Below the pieces are notes generated by a model that did not search any database, was not told where the DNA came from, and was given only the letters and a program-made list of their open reading frames with translations. The translations under genes and the position numbers were made by a program. Below, one piece after another: positions 51,816 to 60,067 of a DNA stretch of 64,000 nt. Source of the stretch: CAIWHR01 sp963734085 (lineage in GTDB: Bacteria > Pseudomonadota > Gammaproteobacteria > Burkholderiales > Casimicrobiaceae); NCBI GenBank assembly GCA_963734085.1, contig CAVTFT010000007.1, forward strand, positions 682,001 to 746,000, written 5' to 3'. Position 1 is the stretch's first letter. Each line of letters opens with the position of its first letter.

Positions 51816-52697
51816 ATGACCACGCTCGCGCTCGCCGAAGTCCGCTTCCGCCAATTCCTCGCGTTGACGAAGCCGCGCGTCGTCTCGCTCATCGTCTTTG
51901 TCGCGATGATCGGGATGTTCCTCGCCGTCCCCGGCATACCCCCAGTCGGGCCGTTTGTCTTCGGGACGCTCGGCATCGCGCTCGTCGCCGGCGCGGCCGC
52001 AGCGATCAACTGCCTGGTCGAGCAGAAGATCGATGCGCTGATGGCGCGCACGCGCCGCCGGCCGCTGCCCGCCGGCGAGATCACCTCGGGCTCGACGCTC
52101 GTCTTCGCGGCGCTTGTCGGCGGCACCGGACTGCTGCTCCTCTATCGCTTCGTCAATCCACTGACGATGTGGCTCACGCTCGCGACGTTCGTCGGCTACG
52201 CGATCGTCTACACGGTGCTGCTCAAGCCGGCTACGCCGCAGAACATCGTGATCGGCGGCGCATCGGGCGCGATGCCGCCGGTGCTCGGCTGGGCGGCGGT
52301 CACCAACGACGTCGCGCCGGAGGCGCTCCTCCTGTTCATGATCATCTTCGTGTGGACGCCGCCGCACTTCTGGTCGCTCGCGCTCTATCGCGCGCAGGAC
52401 TACGCGAAGGCGGGGTTGCCGATGCTTCCGGTCACCCACGGCCGCCGGTACACGCAGCTGATGATCGTCCTCTACACGGTGGTGCTGGTCGCGGTGAGCC
52501 TGCTGCCGTTCGCGGTGCGGATGAGCGGGCTCGTCTACCTGGCCGCCGCGCTGCTGCTGGACGGACTTTTCCTGCTCTACGTGGTGCAACTTTACCGCGA
52601 TTACAGCGTCGAACTCGCCCGAGCGACGTTCAAGTACTCGATCTGGTATCTCGCCGCGCTTTTTTCGGCACTGCTCGCCGATCACTATCTGCAGTGA
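51816..52697 (+). CDS. ctaB: protoheme IX farnesyltransferase (heme O synthase)
   Basis: A 293-residue UbiA-family membrane prenyltransferase with about nine helices. FLALTKPRVVSLIVFVAMIG, the Asp-rich NCLVEQKIDALMARTRRRPLP and VWTPPHFWSLALYRAQDYAK are the usual prenyl- and heme-binding motifs. A TAGAAT -10-like element is at 51754-51759. Three codons (52697-52708) link its stop to the sco1 start. The heme A synthase (ctaA) that normally lies just before it is absent here. Confidence 0.95.
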   Translation: MTTLALAEVRFRQFLALTKPRVVSLIVFVAMIGMFLAVPGIPPVGPFVFGTLGIALVAGAAAAINCLVEQKIDALMARTRRRPLPAGEITSGSTLVFAALVGGTGLLLLYRFVNPLTMWLTLATFVGYAIVYTVLLKPATPQNIVIGGASGAMPPVLGWAAVTNDVAPEALLLFMIIFVWTPPHFWSLALYRAQDYAKAGLPMLPVTHGRRYTQLMIVLYTVVLVAVSLLPFAVRMSGLVYLAAALLLDGLFLLYVVQLYRDYSVELARATFKYSIWYLAALFSALLADHYLQ

Positions 52698-52707
52698 TGT
52701 TCATCTG

Positions 52708-53301
52708 ATGCGCGCCTTCGCGCGCTTCGCCGTCGTCCTTTTCGCGACGCTCGCATTGACTGCGTGCGGGCCGGGCGCGCCCAAGTTCAAGGCGTCCGAC
52801 GTCACCGGTACAACGTACGGACGCGACTTTGCGCTCACCGATCACACCGGGAAGCCCCGCACGCTTGCCGACTACCGCGGGAAGGCCGCCGTGCTGTTCT
52901 TCGGCTACACGCAATGTCCCGACGTGTGTCCGACGACGCTCTCCGAGCTTGCCGAGGCAATGAAGCGGCTGGGTCCCGACGCCGACCGCGTGCAGGTGCT
53001 GTTCGTCACGATCGATCCGGAGCGCGACACGCCCGCGTTGCTCGCGCAATACGTGCCGGCGTTCGACCCCCGCTTCGTCGGTCTCTACGGCGATGCCGAC
53101 GCGACGGCGCGCACCGCGAAGGAATTCAAGGTGATCTACCAGAAGCAGCCGGGACCGACGCCGTCGACCTACACGATGGATCACTCGGCCGGAACCTTCA
53201 TCTTCGATCCGCAGGGGCGGCTGCGGCTTTACGTCGGCTACGGGCAGGGGCCCGACGTGTTCGTGCACGACATCAAGGAGCTGCTGCACGCGCAGGGATG
53301 A
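52708..53301 (+). CDS. SCO1/SenC copper chaperone lipoprotein
   Basis: A 197-residue lipoprotein: the signal ends LTAC with the lipidated Cys at C20. The thioredoxin-like domain has FFGYTQCPDVCPTTLSEL (C70, C74) and TYTMDHSAG with the copper His at H159, so the full Sco1 site is present. It delivers copper to the CuA centre of subunit II. It closes the plus-strand cox cluster. A GC hairpin without T run (53381-53404) lies in the convergent gap after it. Confidence 0.95.
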   Translation: MRAFARFAVVLFATLALTACGPGAPKFKASDVTGTTYGRDFALTDHTGKPRTLADYRGKAAVLFFGYTQCPDVCPTTLSELAEAMKRLGPDADRVQVLFVTIDPERDTPALLAQYVPAFDPRFVGLYGDADATARTAKEFKVIYQKQPGPTPSTYTMDHSAGTFIFDPQGRLRLYVGYGQGPDVFVHDIKELLHAQG

Positions 53302-53461
53302 CAAACCCGCAAGCAAGAAGGCGGTCGCGTAGGACGGCTGGTGCCCGACCAAACGCAACTCGTGAGCCGGCGCGCGGGATGAGCGGCGACCAAGGGCGCC
53401 GCTCCATCGAGCGCGACGGACGCGCAGATGAAACCCACAGTCAAAGAACGCCGCAACCGCT

Positions 53462-53851
53462 CTAGCGCCGCGACTGTTCGATCAGCTCCAACTTGTAGCC
53501 ATCCGGGTCCTGCACGAACGCAATCACCGCAGTTCCGCCTTTCACCGGCCCCGCCTCGCGCGTGACCGTCCCGCCCTTCGCCTTCACCGCTGCGCATGCG
53601 GCCGCGGCATCGGGGACTTCGATGGCAACGTGCCCGAAGCCGCTGCCGAGCTCGTAACGGTCGACGCCGTAGTTGTAGGTGAGCTCGAGCACGGCGCCGG
53701 TCGCCTCGTCGCCGTAGCCGACGAACGCCAGCGTGTACTTCTGCTCGGGGCGATCGGTCGTGTGCAGCAGGCGCATTCCCATTACGCCGGTGTAGAAATC
53801 GATCGATCGTTGCAGATCGCCGACGCGCAACATCGTATGCAGGATTCTCAT
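53462..53851 (-). CDS. gloA: lactoylglutathione lyase (glyoxalase I)
   Basis: A 129-residue vicinal-oxygen-chelate enzyme that turns the methylglyoxal-glutathione adduct into S-lactoylglutathione. MRILHTMLRVGDLQRSIDFY, GAVLELTYNYG, FGHVAIEVPD and GYKLELIE carry the four metal ligands (H5, E, H, E). The start has AGGAG about 9 bases before it. It is transcribed from the same side as the rubredoxin gene 12 bases upstream. Confidence 0.95.
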   Translation of the reverse strand: MRILHTMLRVGDLQRSIDFYTGVMGMRLLHTTDRPEQKYTLAFVGYGDEATGAVLELTYNYGVDRYELGSGFGHVAIEVPDAAAACAAVKAKGGTVTREAGPVKGGTAVIAFVQDPDGYKLELIEQSRR

Positions 53852-53862
53852 GTCAGTCGCTC

Positions 53863-54027
53863 CTAGAACTCCACCATCTCGAAATCCTCCTTGCGCGCAC
53901 CGCACTCGGGACACGTCCAGTTCGGCGGCACGTCTTCCCATTTCGTCCCGGGCGCAATGCCTTCGTCGGGAGCGCCCGCGGCTTCGTCATAGATATAGCC
54001 GCAAATCAGGCACATGTACTTTTTCAT
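53863..54027 (-). CDS. rubredoxin
   Basis: A 54-residue iron protein, too short for the usual length cut-offs but complete. MCLICGYIYDEAAG and NWTCPECGARKEDFEMV give the two CxxC pairs that hold one iron; GIAPGTKWEDVPPNW is the conserved loop between them. It carries single electrons in the cytoplasm; in related genomes it is often coded back to back with thiD, as here. The ATG at 54027 is the only start that gives the standard MKKYMC beginning. Confidence 0.95.
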   Translation of the reverse strand: MKKYMCLICGYIYDEAAGAPDEGIAPGTKWEDVPPNWTCPECGARKEDFEMVEF

Positions 54028-54125
54028 CGAGGCAGCGCCGTTGGAGTAAAATCAGCGAATTCTAGCAAGCTCTCCAAGCGCTGCGCGCCAGCTGCATTTC
54101 GACCGCGAGCGTTGAATGCCGCGCG

Positions 54126-55004
54126 ATGCCTCCCGACACCGATCCCGAATTTCCGCCGCTCGTCCTCACGTTCGCAGCCACGGATCCGTCGGGGGGCGCC
54201 GGTTTGCAGGCGGACATCCTGACGCTCGCCAGCATGGGTTGTCATCCGTTGTCGGTCGTCACCGCGATTACCGTGCAGGACACGATGGGCGTCGACGGCG
54301 TGCAGGCGCTCGATGCCGAATGGGTGACGGATCAGGCGCGGAGCCTCCTCGAGGACATGCCCGTCGATGCGTTCAAGGTCGGCGTCGTCGGCAGCGTCGA
54401 AGTCATCGCCGCGATCGCCGAGATCGTGTCCGACTATCCTGACGTTCCGCTGATCCTGGACCCGGTGCTCGCGTCGGGCCGCGGCGACGAGTTCGCGACC
54501 GACGACATGATCCACGCGCTGCGCGAGCTGCTGCTGCCGCAGACGACGATACTCACGCCGAACAGCATCGAGGCGCGCCGCCTCGCCGAAGTCGAGGACG
54601 ACGAGGACACCCCGCTCGGCACGTGCGCCGGACGACTGATCGAGTTGGGTGCGGAATTCGTGCTCGTCACGGGCACCCACGAGGCGACGCGCGACGTCGT
54701 CAACACGCTGTACGGAAAGAGCGGCGTCGTGCGCACCGACAGCTGGCCGCGTCTTCCCGGCAGCTACCACGGCTCCGGCTGCACGCTGGCCTCGGCGATC
54801 GCGGCGATGCTCGCCAACGGTCTCGACTTGCCGGAGGCCGTGCGCGAGGCGCAGGACTACACGTGGCACGCGCTCAAGAAGGCATACCGTCCAGGGATGG
54901 GCCAGTATCTTCCCGACCGCTTGTTCTGGGCGCGCGAGGACGCCGATGCGCCCGCCGACGCGACCGACGCGCCGCGCGCCGCCGATGCCGGCCGTACCCA
55001 CTGA
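54126..55004 (+). CDS. thiD: hydroxymethylpyrimidine/phosphomethylpyrimidine kinase
   Basis: A 292-residue ribokinase-fold enzyme that phosphorylates HMP and HMP-P for thiamine. TFAATDPSGGAGLQADI, TAITVQDTMGVDG, LDPVLASGRG and LPGSYHGSGCTLASAIA (catalytic Cys-rich anion hole) are complete. It is longer than usual by about 20 residues because of an Asp/Ala-rich tail that overlaps thiE by 20 bases. A TAAAAT -10-like element is at 54047-54052. Confidence 0.93.
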   Translation: MPPDTDPEFPPLVLTFAATDPSGGAGLQADILTLASMGCHPLSVVTAITVQDTMGVDGVQALDAEWVTDQARSLLEDMPVDAFKVGVVGSVEVIAAIAEIVSDYPDVPLILDPVLASGRGDEFATDDMIHALRELLLPQTTILTPNSIEARRLAEVEDDEDTPLGTCAGRLIELGAEFVLVTGTHEATRDVVNTLYGKSGVVRTDSWPRLPGSYHGSGCTLASAIAAMLANGLDLPEAVREAQDYTWHALKKAYRPGMGQYLPDRLFWAREDADAPADATDAPRAADAGRTH

Positions 55005-55683
55005 CACGGCGATATCCCTGCGCCGCGCTCACGCGCGCCGCATCGCCGGCCTCTACGCGATTACACCGGATCTCGCCGACGTCGCTGATCTCGCAGCGCG
55101 TGTCGGTGCTGCGCTTGCCGGCGGCGCGGCGGCCGTCCAGTACCGGAACAAGACGGCCGACGCGGCATGCAGGCGAACGCAGGCCGCGGCGCTCGCCCGG
55201 ATCCACGCCGCACGCGGCGCGCTCTTCATCGTCAACGATGACCCCGCGCTCGCCGCGGAGGTCGGCGCCGACGGCGTGCACGTGGGTGCGGACGACGGCG
55301 GCGTCGCGATGGCGCGCGAGATCGTCGGTCCCGATCGCATCGTCGGCGTCTCCTGCTACGACGATTTGAGGCAGGCGCAGGCCGCCGTCGCCGCCGGCGC
55401 CGATTATGTCGCGTTCGGCAGCTTCTTCCCGTCCACGGTGAAGCCCGATGCGCGCCGCGCAGACATCGAGCTGCTCGCGCAGGCGCGGATCTTCGCGGTT
55501 CCGGTCGTCGCGATCGGCGGCATCACGGCCGCCAACGCGCCGACGTTGTTCCGGGCCGGGGCCGATGCGGTGGCCGTCATCTCGGCGGTGTTCGACGCGC
55601 CCGACGTCGAAGCAGCAGCGCGTGCGATCGCGGCGGCCTGCCCACAACCCCGATCTTCCTCCGCGCGCGCCTTGCACGAATGA
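54985..55683 (+). CDS. thiE: thiamine phosphate synthase
   Basis: A 232-residue TIM-barrel enzyme that joins HMP-PP and THZ-P. GLYAITPDLAD is the start of the barrel, GAAAVQYRNK the phosphate site, GADGVHVGADD the pyrophosphate site and GADYVAFGSFFPS and VAIGGITAAN the late strands. The first 20 residues overlap the thiD end and may not be needed. Its TGA is the start point of a 35-codon mini-ORF leading to hemL. Confidence 0.92.
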   Translation: MPAVPTDTAISLRRAHARRIAGLYAITPDLADVADLAARVGAALAGGAAAVQYRNKTADAACRRTQAAALARIHAARGALFIVNDDPALAAEVGADGVHVGADDGGVAMAREIVGPDRIVGVSCYDDLRQAQAAVAAGADYVAFGSFFPSTVKPDARRADIELLAQARIFAVPVVAIGGITAANAPTLFRAGADAVAVISAVFDAPDVEAAARAIAAACPQPRSSSARALHE

Positions 55684-55700
55684 AGGGACCAAGCGCCGCA

Positions 55701-55776
55701 CGGCCGCCCGAAGGCGCTCGCCCCCTCCGCGAGAGGGGGGAGGCGCTGCCCGCGCAGCGGGCAAGCCTGGGGGAGG
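55701..55776 (+). repeat. palindromic repeat in the thiE-hemL gap, 35-codon mini-ORF
   Basis: A different-looking member of the same type: GGCCGCCCGAAGG, a CCCCCTC / GAGGGGGG palindrome and a GGGGGAGG end that serves as ribosome site 7 bases before hemL. The frame 55680-55787 begins on the thiE stop (ATGA) and ends on the hemL start (ATGA), 35 residues without a stop. Confidence 0.7.
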
Positions 55777-55783
55777 TTACGCA

Positions 55784-57061
55784 ATGAGTCGCAACGACGA
55801 ACTTTTCGCCCGCGCGCAACGCTCGATTCCCGCCGGGGTCAACTCGCCGGTCCGCGCCTTCCGCTCCGTCGGCGGCACGCCCCGTTTTTTCGAGCGCGGC
55901 TTGGGCGCATACGTTTGGGACGCCGATGGCAAGCGTTATATCGACTACGTCGGATCGTGGGGTCCGGCGATCGTCGGTCATGCGCATCCGGCAGTCGTGA
56001 AGGCCGTCGTCGACATCGCGCCGAAGGGACTTTCGTTCGGCGCGCCGACCGAGATCGAGGTCGAGATGGCGGAAACGCTATGCCGGCTGCTGCCCTCGCT
56101 CGAGATGGTGCGGCTCGTGTCGTCGGGAACCGAGGCGACGATGTCGGCGCTGCGGCTCGCGCGCGGCTACACGGGCAGGAGCAGGATCGTCAAGTTCGAA
56201 GGCTGCTATCACGGCCACGGCGACAGCCTGCTCGTGAAGGCCGGGTCCGGCGCGTTGACGTTCGGCCAGCCCTCGTCTGCGGGCGTCCCGGAGGCGATCG
56301 CGAACGAGACGATCGTGCTGCCGTACAACGACCTGGTCGCCGTCGAGGCTGCGTTCAAGGCCGAGGGCGAGCACATCGCCTGCATCATCGTCGAGCCGAT
56401 TGCCGGCAACATGAACCTGATCATGCCCCGCGCCGGTTTCCTGGCGGGCCTGCGCGCCGTTTGCGATCGTCACGGCGCCGTGCTGATCTTCGATGAAGTG
56501 ATGACCGGCTTTCGCGTCCATCCGCGCGGCGTCCAGGGCGCGACCGGCGTCACGCCCGACTTGACGACGCTCGGCAAGGTCATCGGCGGCGGCATGCCGG
56601 TCGGCGCGTTCGGCGGCAAGCGGGTGATCATGGAAAAGATTGCGCCGCTCGGCCCTGTTTACCAGGCAGGGACGTTGTCGGGCAATCCGGTTGCCGTCGC
56701 TGCGGGCCTCGCGACGTTGAAGCAGATCGAGGCGCCGGGTTTTTACGACGCGTTGTCGGCGCGAACGAAAGCACTCACCGACGGCCTTGCGAGTGCGGCA
56801 AGGCGGGCCGGCGTGCCGTTCGCCGCGCAGTCGGCCGGCGGGATGTTCGGCCTCTATTTCGCGGCCATGGTGCCCGACACCTACGATGCGGTGATGGCGT
56901 GCGACAAGGCGCGCTTCAACAAATTCTTCCACGCGATGCTCGACGCGGGCGTGTATCTCGCGCCCTCCGCATTCGAGGCGGGATTCGTATCGGCGGCACA
57001 CACCGCCGAAGACATCGCGACGACGATCACGCTCGCGGAAAAGGCATTTGCCGCGAGCTAG
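55784..57061 (+). CDS. hemL: glutamate-1-semialdehyde 2,1-aminomutase
   Basis: A 425-residue PLP enzyme that makes 5-aminolevulinate from glutamate semialdehyde (C5 heme route). IPAGVNSPVRAFRSVGGTP, SSGTEATMSALRLARG, IFDEVMTGFRV and TTLGKVIGGGMPVGAFGG (PLP Lys about K265) are in order. Note that most heme made here would serve the oxidase coded upstream. Its TAG overlaps the stop of the minus-strand WbsX-like gene in a CTAG. Confidence 0.95.
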   Translation: MSRNDELFARAQRSIPAGVNSPVRAFRSVGGTPRFFERGLGAYVWDADGKRYIDYVGSWGPAIVGHAHPAVVKAVVDIAPKGLSFGAPTEIEVEMAETLCRLLPSLEMVRLVSSGTEATMSALRLARGYTGRSRIVKFEGCYHGHGDSLLVKAGSGALTFGQPSSAGVPEAIANETIVLPYNDLVAVEAAFKAEGEHIACIIVEPIAGNMNLIMPRAGFLAGLRAVCDRHGAVLIFDEVMTGFRVHPRGVQGATGVTPDLTTLGKVIGGGMPVGAFGGKRVIMEKIAPLGPVYQAGTLSGNPVAVAAGLATLKQIEAPGFYDALSARTKALTDGLASAARRAGVPFAAQSAGGMFGLYFAAMVPDTYDAVMACDKARFNKFFHAMLDAGVYLAPSAFEAGFVSAAHTAEDIATTITLAEKAFAAS

Positions 57062-58212
57062 CGGGTGCGGTTTGCCGTTGAGCCGGACGTCGCGAGCGCC
57101 GCCCGGGTCGCTTCGAGATGGCCGCGGCCGAACGCCTGGTCCGGCTCGAGATGGCAGCCCTCGGCCCACTCGTTCCACGCGTTGACGAACACGAGTTGCC
57201 CGTCGGGCGAATTGTGCCTGCGCGTCGCGCCGACGATCGCCTCGAGCCAGCGCCGGTAATTGTCCGGGTGCGCGTTGACGAAGATCTGCGCGTTGTTCTG
57301 AAGCCGCGGCGTGTTGTCCCTGCCCGTCATCACGCCGCGGAACAGCGGATACGGGGGCGTCGGCCGCGCGATTGCGTTTTGCGCCGCCGAGATGTAGTCC
57401 CAGACGTCGCCCTGGTATGCGGGATTGATCCGTTCGATCTGCGCGGTGACGGTCTGCGCACGCGTGCCGTGCGGCGGAAACTCGACGGCGGCGTCGAACC
57501 CCATTTCGCGCGGATCGGGCATGCCAGGATACTCGACCGCGGCGAGGAACGGTTCGTCGCCGCCGGACTTGCGTGCCGTCTCTCTGAACCGTTCCGTGGA
57601 ATCGCGCGGTGACGGCAGCAGGCCTGCGCGATAGACGAGCAGGAGCGGACGCTTGCCGACGCGAATGTAGCGGCGATCCTCGAACAGCGGAACGAGATCC
57701 GCGATGAGGCGGCGGTCGTTCGCGGCCGAATAGGTCTGCCCGATCAGGATGTCGTCGTTACCGCCGTCCCAGCGGCGCGTCCAGTTTTCGTTCGCCCAGC
57801 ACACGCAGAACGGAAAATCCGGCGTTCCCGTCGCCGCCACTTCATCGAGCGGTCGCGCGAGGAGCCGCCGGCCGCCGAACCAATAGTAGTAGTAGCAAAA
57901 GCCGTGGATGCCGTGATGCCGCGCGAGTTCGGCCTGCTCGCTCCGTGCCTCCTGGACACGCAGATCGTAGAAGCCGAGTTCGGCGGGAAGATGCGGCTGA
58001 TAGTGGCCTTTGAAATTCGGTCGCGCGCGTACGACGTTGCGCCACTCGGTGAAACCCTTGCCCCACCAGGCGTCGTTTTCGGGAATCGGATGAAACTGCG
58101 GCAGGTAGAACGCGATGAGCTTGGGATCGGGCACGGGCGCCGGAACGGGAAGTGTCGGGTTTTTTGAGCGCGCGGACGTGCGCACCGCCAAGTCGTCGGG
58201 AGACAGCGACAT
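57058..58212 (-). CDS. WbsX/GH99-like glycan-acting protein
   Basis: A 384-residue protein. KLIAFYLPQFHPIPENDAWWG, GFTEWRNVVRARP, HGIHGFCYYYYWFGG and the C-terminal FVNAWNEWAEGCHLEPD are signatures of the WbsX / glycoside hydrolase 99-like family found in O-antigen and rhamnan clusters. Their exact reaction is not settled. Here the gene is alone on the minus strand, between hemL and the gsp genes and far from the polysaccharide block at 21634-27605. Confidence 0.85.
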   Translation of the reverse strand: MSLSPDDLAVRTSARSKNPTLPVPAPVPDPKLIAFYLPQFHPIPENDAWWGKGFTEWRNVVRARPNFKGHYQPHLPAELGFYDLRVQEARSEQAELARHHGIHGFCYYYYWFGGRRLLARPLDEVAATGTPDFPFCVCWANENWTRRWDGGNDDILIGQTYSAANDRRLIADLVPLFEDRRYIRVGKRPLLLVYRAGLLPSPRDSTERFRETARKSGGDEPFLAAVEYPGMPDPREMGFDAAVEFPPHGTRAQTVTAQIERINPAYQGDVWDYISAAQNAIARPTPPYPLFRGVMTGRDNTPRLQNNAQIFVNAHPDNYRRWLEAIVGATRRHNSPDGQLVFVNAWNEWAEGCHLEPDQAFGRGHLEATRAALATSGSTANRTR

Positions 58213-58363
58213 TTTATCGTGACCTCGTCGGGTGACGGCGACACTTTGCCGGAAGAATCGTTCGCAACACCTTGATTCATGCGGCTCTGCGAGGATTTTT
58301 GCGCGCTCGCTGTGCTATCATCGACCGCTCTTTTTGCACGTTTCCAGACCCTAAAGAGAACGC

Positions 58364-60064
58364 GTGGACACACCTGCGAGAAAGCGCCTCGGCGAGATCC
58401 TGATCGAGCGCGGCAAGCTCGACGCTGCCGGTCTCGAGCGCGCGCTGCGCCTGCAGCAGGAATCCGGCGAAAAGCTCGGTTCGCTGCTCGTGACGCTCGG
58501 CGTTTGCGCGCAGCGTGACGTCACCGAGGCGCTTGCCGCGCAGCTTTCGCTGCCGCTCCTCGACACCGCCGGCTATCCGGAATTCCCGATCCTCGAAGAG
58601 CGCATCTCCGCGCGTTTCCTGCGCGAAGCGCGTGCGCTGCCGGTGAAGGAGGACGAGCAGGAGCTCTCGCTTGCGATGGCCGATCCGACCGACGAATACA
58701 CGATCGGCGCGTTCCGCATGGTGACCGGCCGCGACGTGAAGCCGATGGTCGCGATTCCCTCCGAGCTCGACGCGGCGCTCGAGCGCCTCTACGGCACGGG
58801 ACGCTCCGCGGTCGGGCAGATCATCGGCGACGTCGAGCAGCGCGGTGACGACCTCGCGTTCGATGCCGACGTCCAGCAGCTGAAGGACCTGGCCGCCGAG
58901 GCGCCGGTGATCCGGCTCGTCTCGCTCATCATCACCAACGCGCTCGACGTGCGCGCGTCCGACGTCCACATCGAGCCGTTCGAGAATCGCCTGGTCGTCC
59001 GCTACCGGATCGACGGCGTGCTGCATGAAGTCGAGTCGCCGCCGCGCCGTTTCTCGGCCGCGGTGATCTCGCGCATCAAGATCATGGCGAACCTCGACAT
59101 CGCCGAGCGACGGCTGCCGCAGGACGGACGCATCCGGCTGCGCGTGCAGGGAAAGGAAATCGACTTGCGCGTGTCGACAGTGCCGACGATGCACGGCGAA
59201 TCGGTCGTGATGCGGATTCTCGACAAGGGCGGCGTCGCGCTCAACTTCCAGCGGCTGGGCTTCGAGGACGACACGCTGAAGGTGTTCCTCAAGGTGCTGC
59301 TCGAGCCGCACGGCATCCTGCTCGTCACGGGGCCCACCGGCTCGGGCAAGACGACCACGCTCTACACGGCGCTCGAAAAGCTCAATCAGCCCGACGTGAA
59401 GATCCTCACGGTCGAGGATCCCGTCGAGTACCAGATGCCGGGGATCAACCAGATCCAGGTGAAGCCGCAGATCGATCTGACGTTCGCCAATGCGCTGCGT
59501 TCGATCGTGCGCCAGGATCCGGACGTGATCATGATCGGCGAGATCCGCGACCTCGAGACCGCGGAGATCGCCGTGCAGTCGGCGCTGACCGGCCACCTCG
59601 TGTTGTCGACCGTGCACACCAACGACGCGCCGTCCACAGTGAACCGACTGCTCGACATGGGCGTCGAAGACTATCTGCTGACATCGACCATCATCGGCAT
59701 CCTCGCGCAACGGCTCGTGCGCACGCTGTGCGGAGAGTGCAAGGAGCCGTACACGGCGCTGCCCGAGCTTGTCGACGAGCTGGGCCTTTCGCGTTTCAGC
59801 AAGGACAAGGACATCACGCTCTACCATCCGAAGGGCTGCCCGAACTGCGCGCAGACCGGCTATTCGGGCCGGATCAGCATCCTCGAGATGCTGCCGATCA
59901 CCGACCCGCTGCGCAGTCTCGTGATGAAGCACGCAATTTCGACCGACTTGCGCAACGAGGCGATTCGGGAGGGCATGGTGACGATGTACGAGGACGGCCT
60001 GCGCAAGGCGGTCCGCGGCATCACGACGTTCGAGGAAGTGCTGCGCGTCACCCGCGAGAAGTAA
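58364..60064 (+). CDS. gspE: type II secretion ATPase GspE
   Basis: A 566-residue secretion ATPase that drives pseudopilus assembly. The N-domain (RLGEILIERGKLDAAGLERAL) is the GspE/PilB N1 region; the motor has LLVTGPTGSGKTTTLYTAL (Walker A, K329), MIGEIRDLETAEIAVQSAL, and a zinc tetracysteine (CGECK and CPNC). The start is GTG 58364, with AAAGAGA just before it. Since pseudopilins of Gsp type follow, GspE is preferred over PilB. GspC, D and the later genes lie outside the window. Confidence 0.93.
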   Translation: MDTPARKRLGEILIERGKLDAAGLERALRLQQESGEKLGSLLVTLGVCAQRDVTEALAAQLSLPLLDTAGYPEFPILEERISARFLREARALPVKEDEQELSLAMADPTDEYTIGAFRMVTGRDVKPMVAIPSELDAALERLYGTGRSAVGQIIGDVEQRGDDLAFDADVQQLKDLAAEAPVIRLVSLIITNALDVRASDVHIEPFENRLVVRYRIDGVLHEVESPPRRFSAAVISRIKIMANLDIAERRLPQDGRIRLRVQGKEIDLRVSTVPTMHGESVVMRILDKGGVALNFQRLGFEDDTLKVFLKVLLEPHGILLVTGPTGSGKTTTLYTALEKLNQPDVKILTVEDPVEYQMPGINQIQVKPQIDLTFANALRSIVRQDPDVIMIGEIRDLETAEIAVQSALTGHLVLSTVHTNDAPSTVNRLLDMGVEDYLLTSTIIGILAQRLVRTLCGECKEPYTALPELVDELGLSRFSKDKDITLYHPKGCPNCAQTGYSGRISILEMLPITDPLRSLVMKHAISTDLRNEAIREGMVTMYEDGLRKAVRGITTFEEVLRVTREK

Positions 60065-60067
60065 CGC

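Noticed and set aside
53381..53404. Hairpin GAGCGGCG / CGCCGCTC after sco1 as a terminator
   Set aside because: No T run on either strand; it lies between convergent genes and may only slow transcription.
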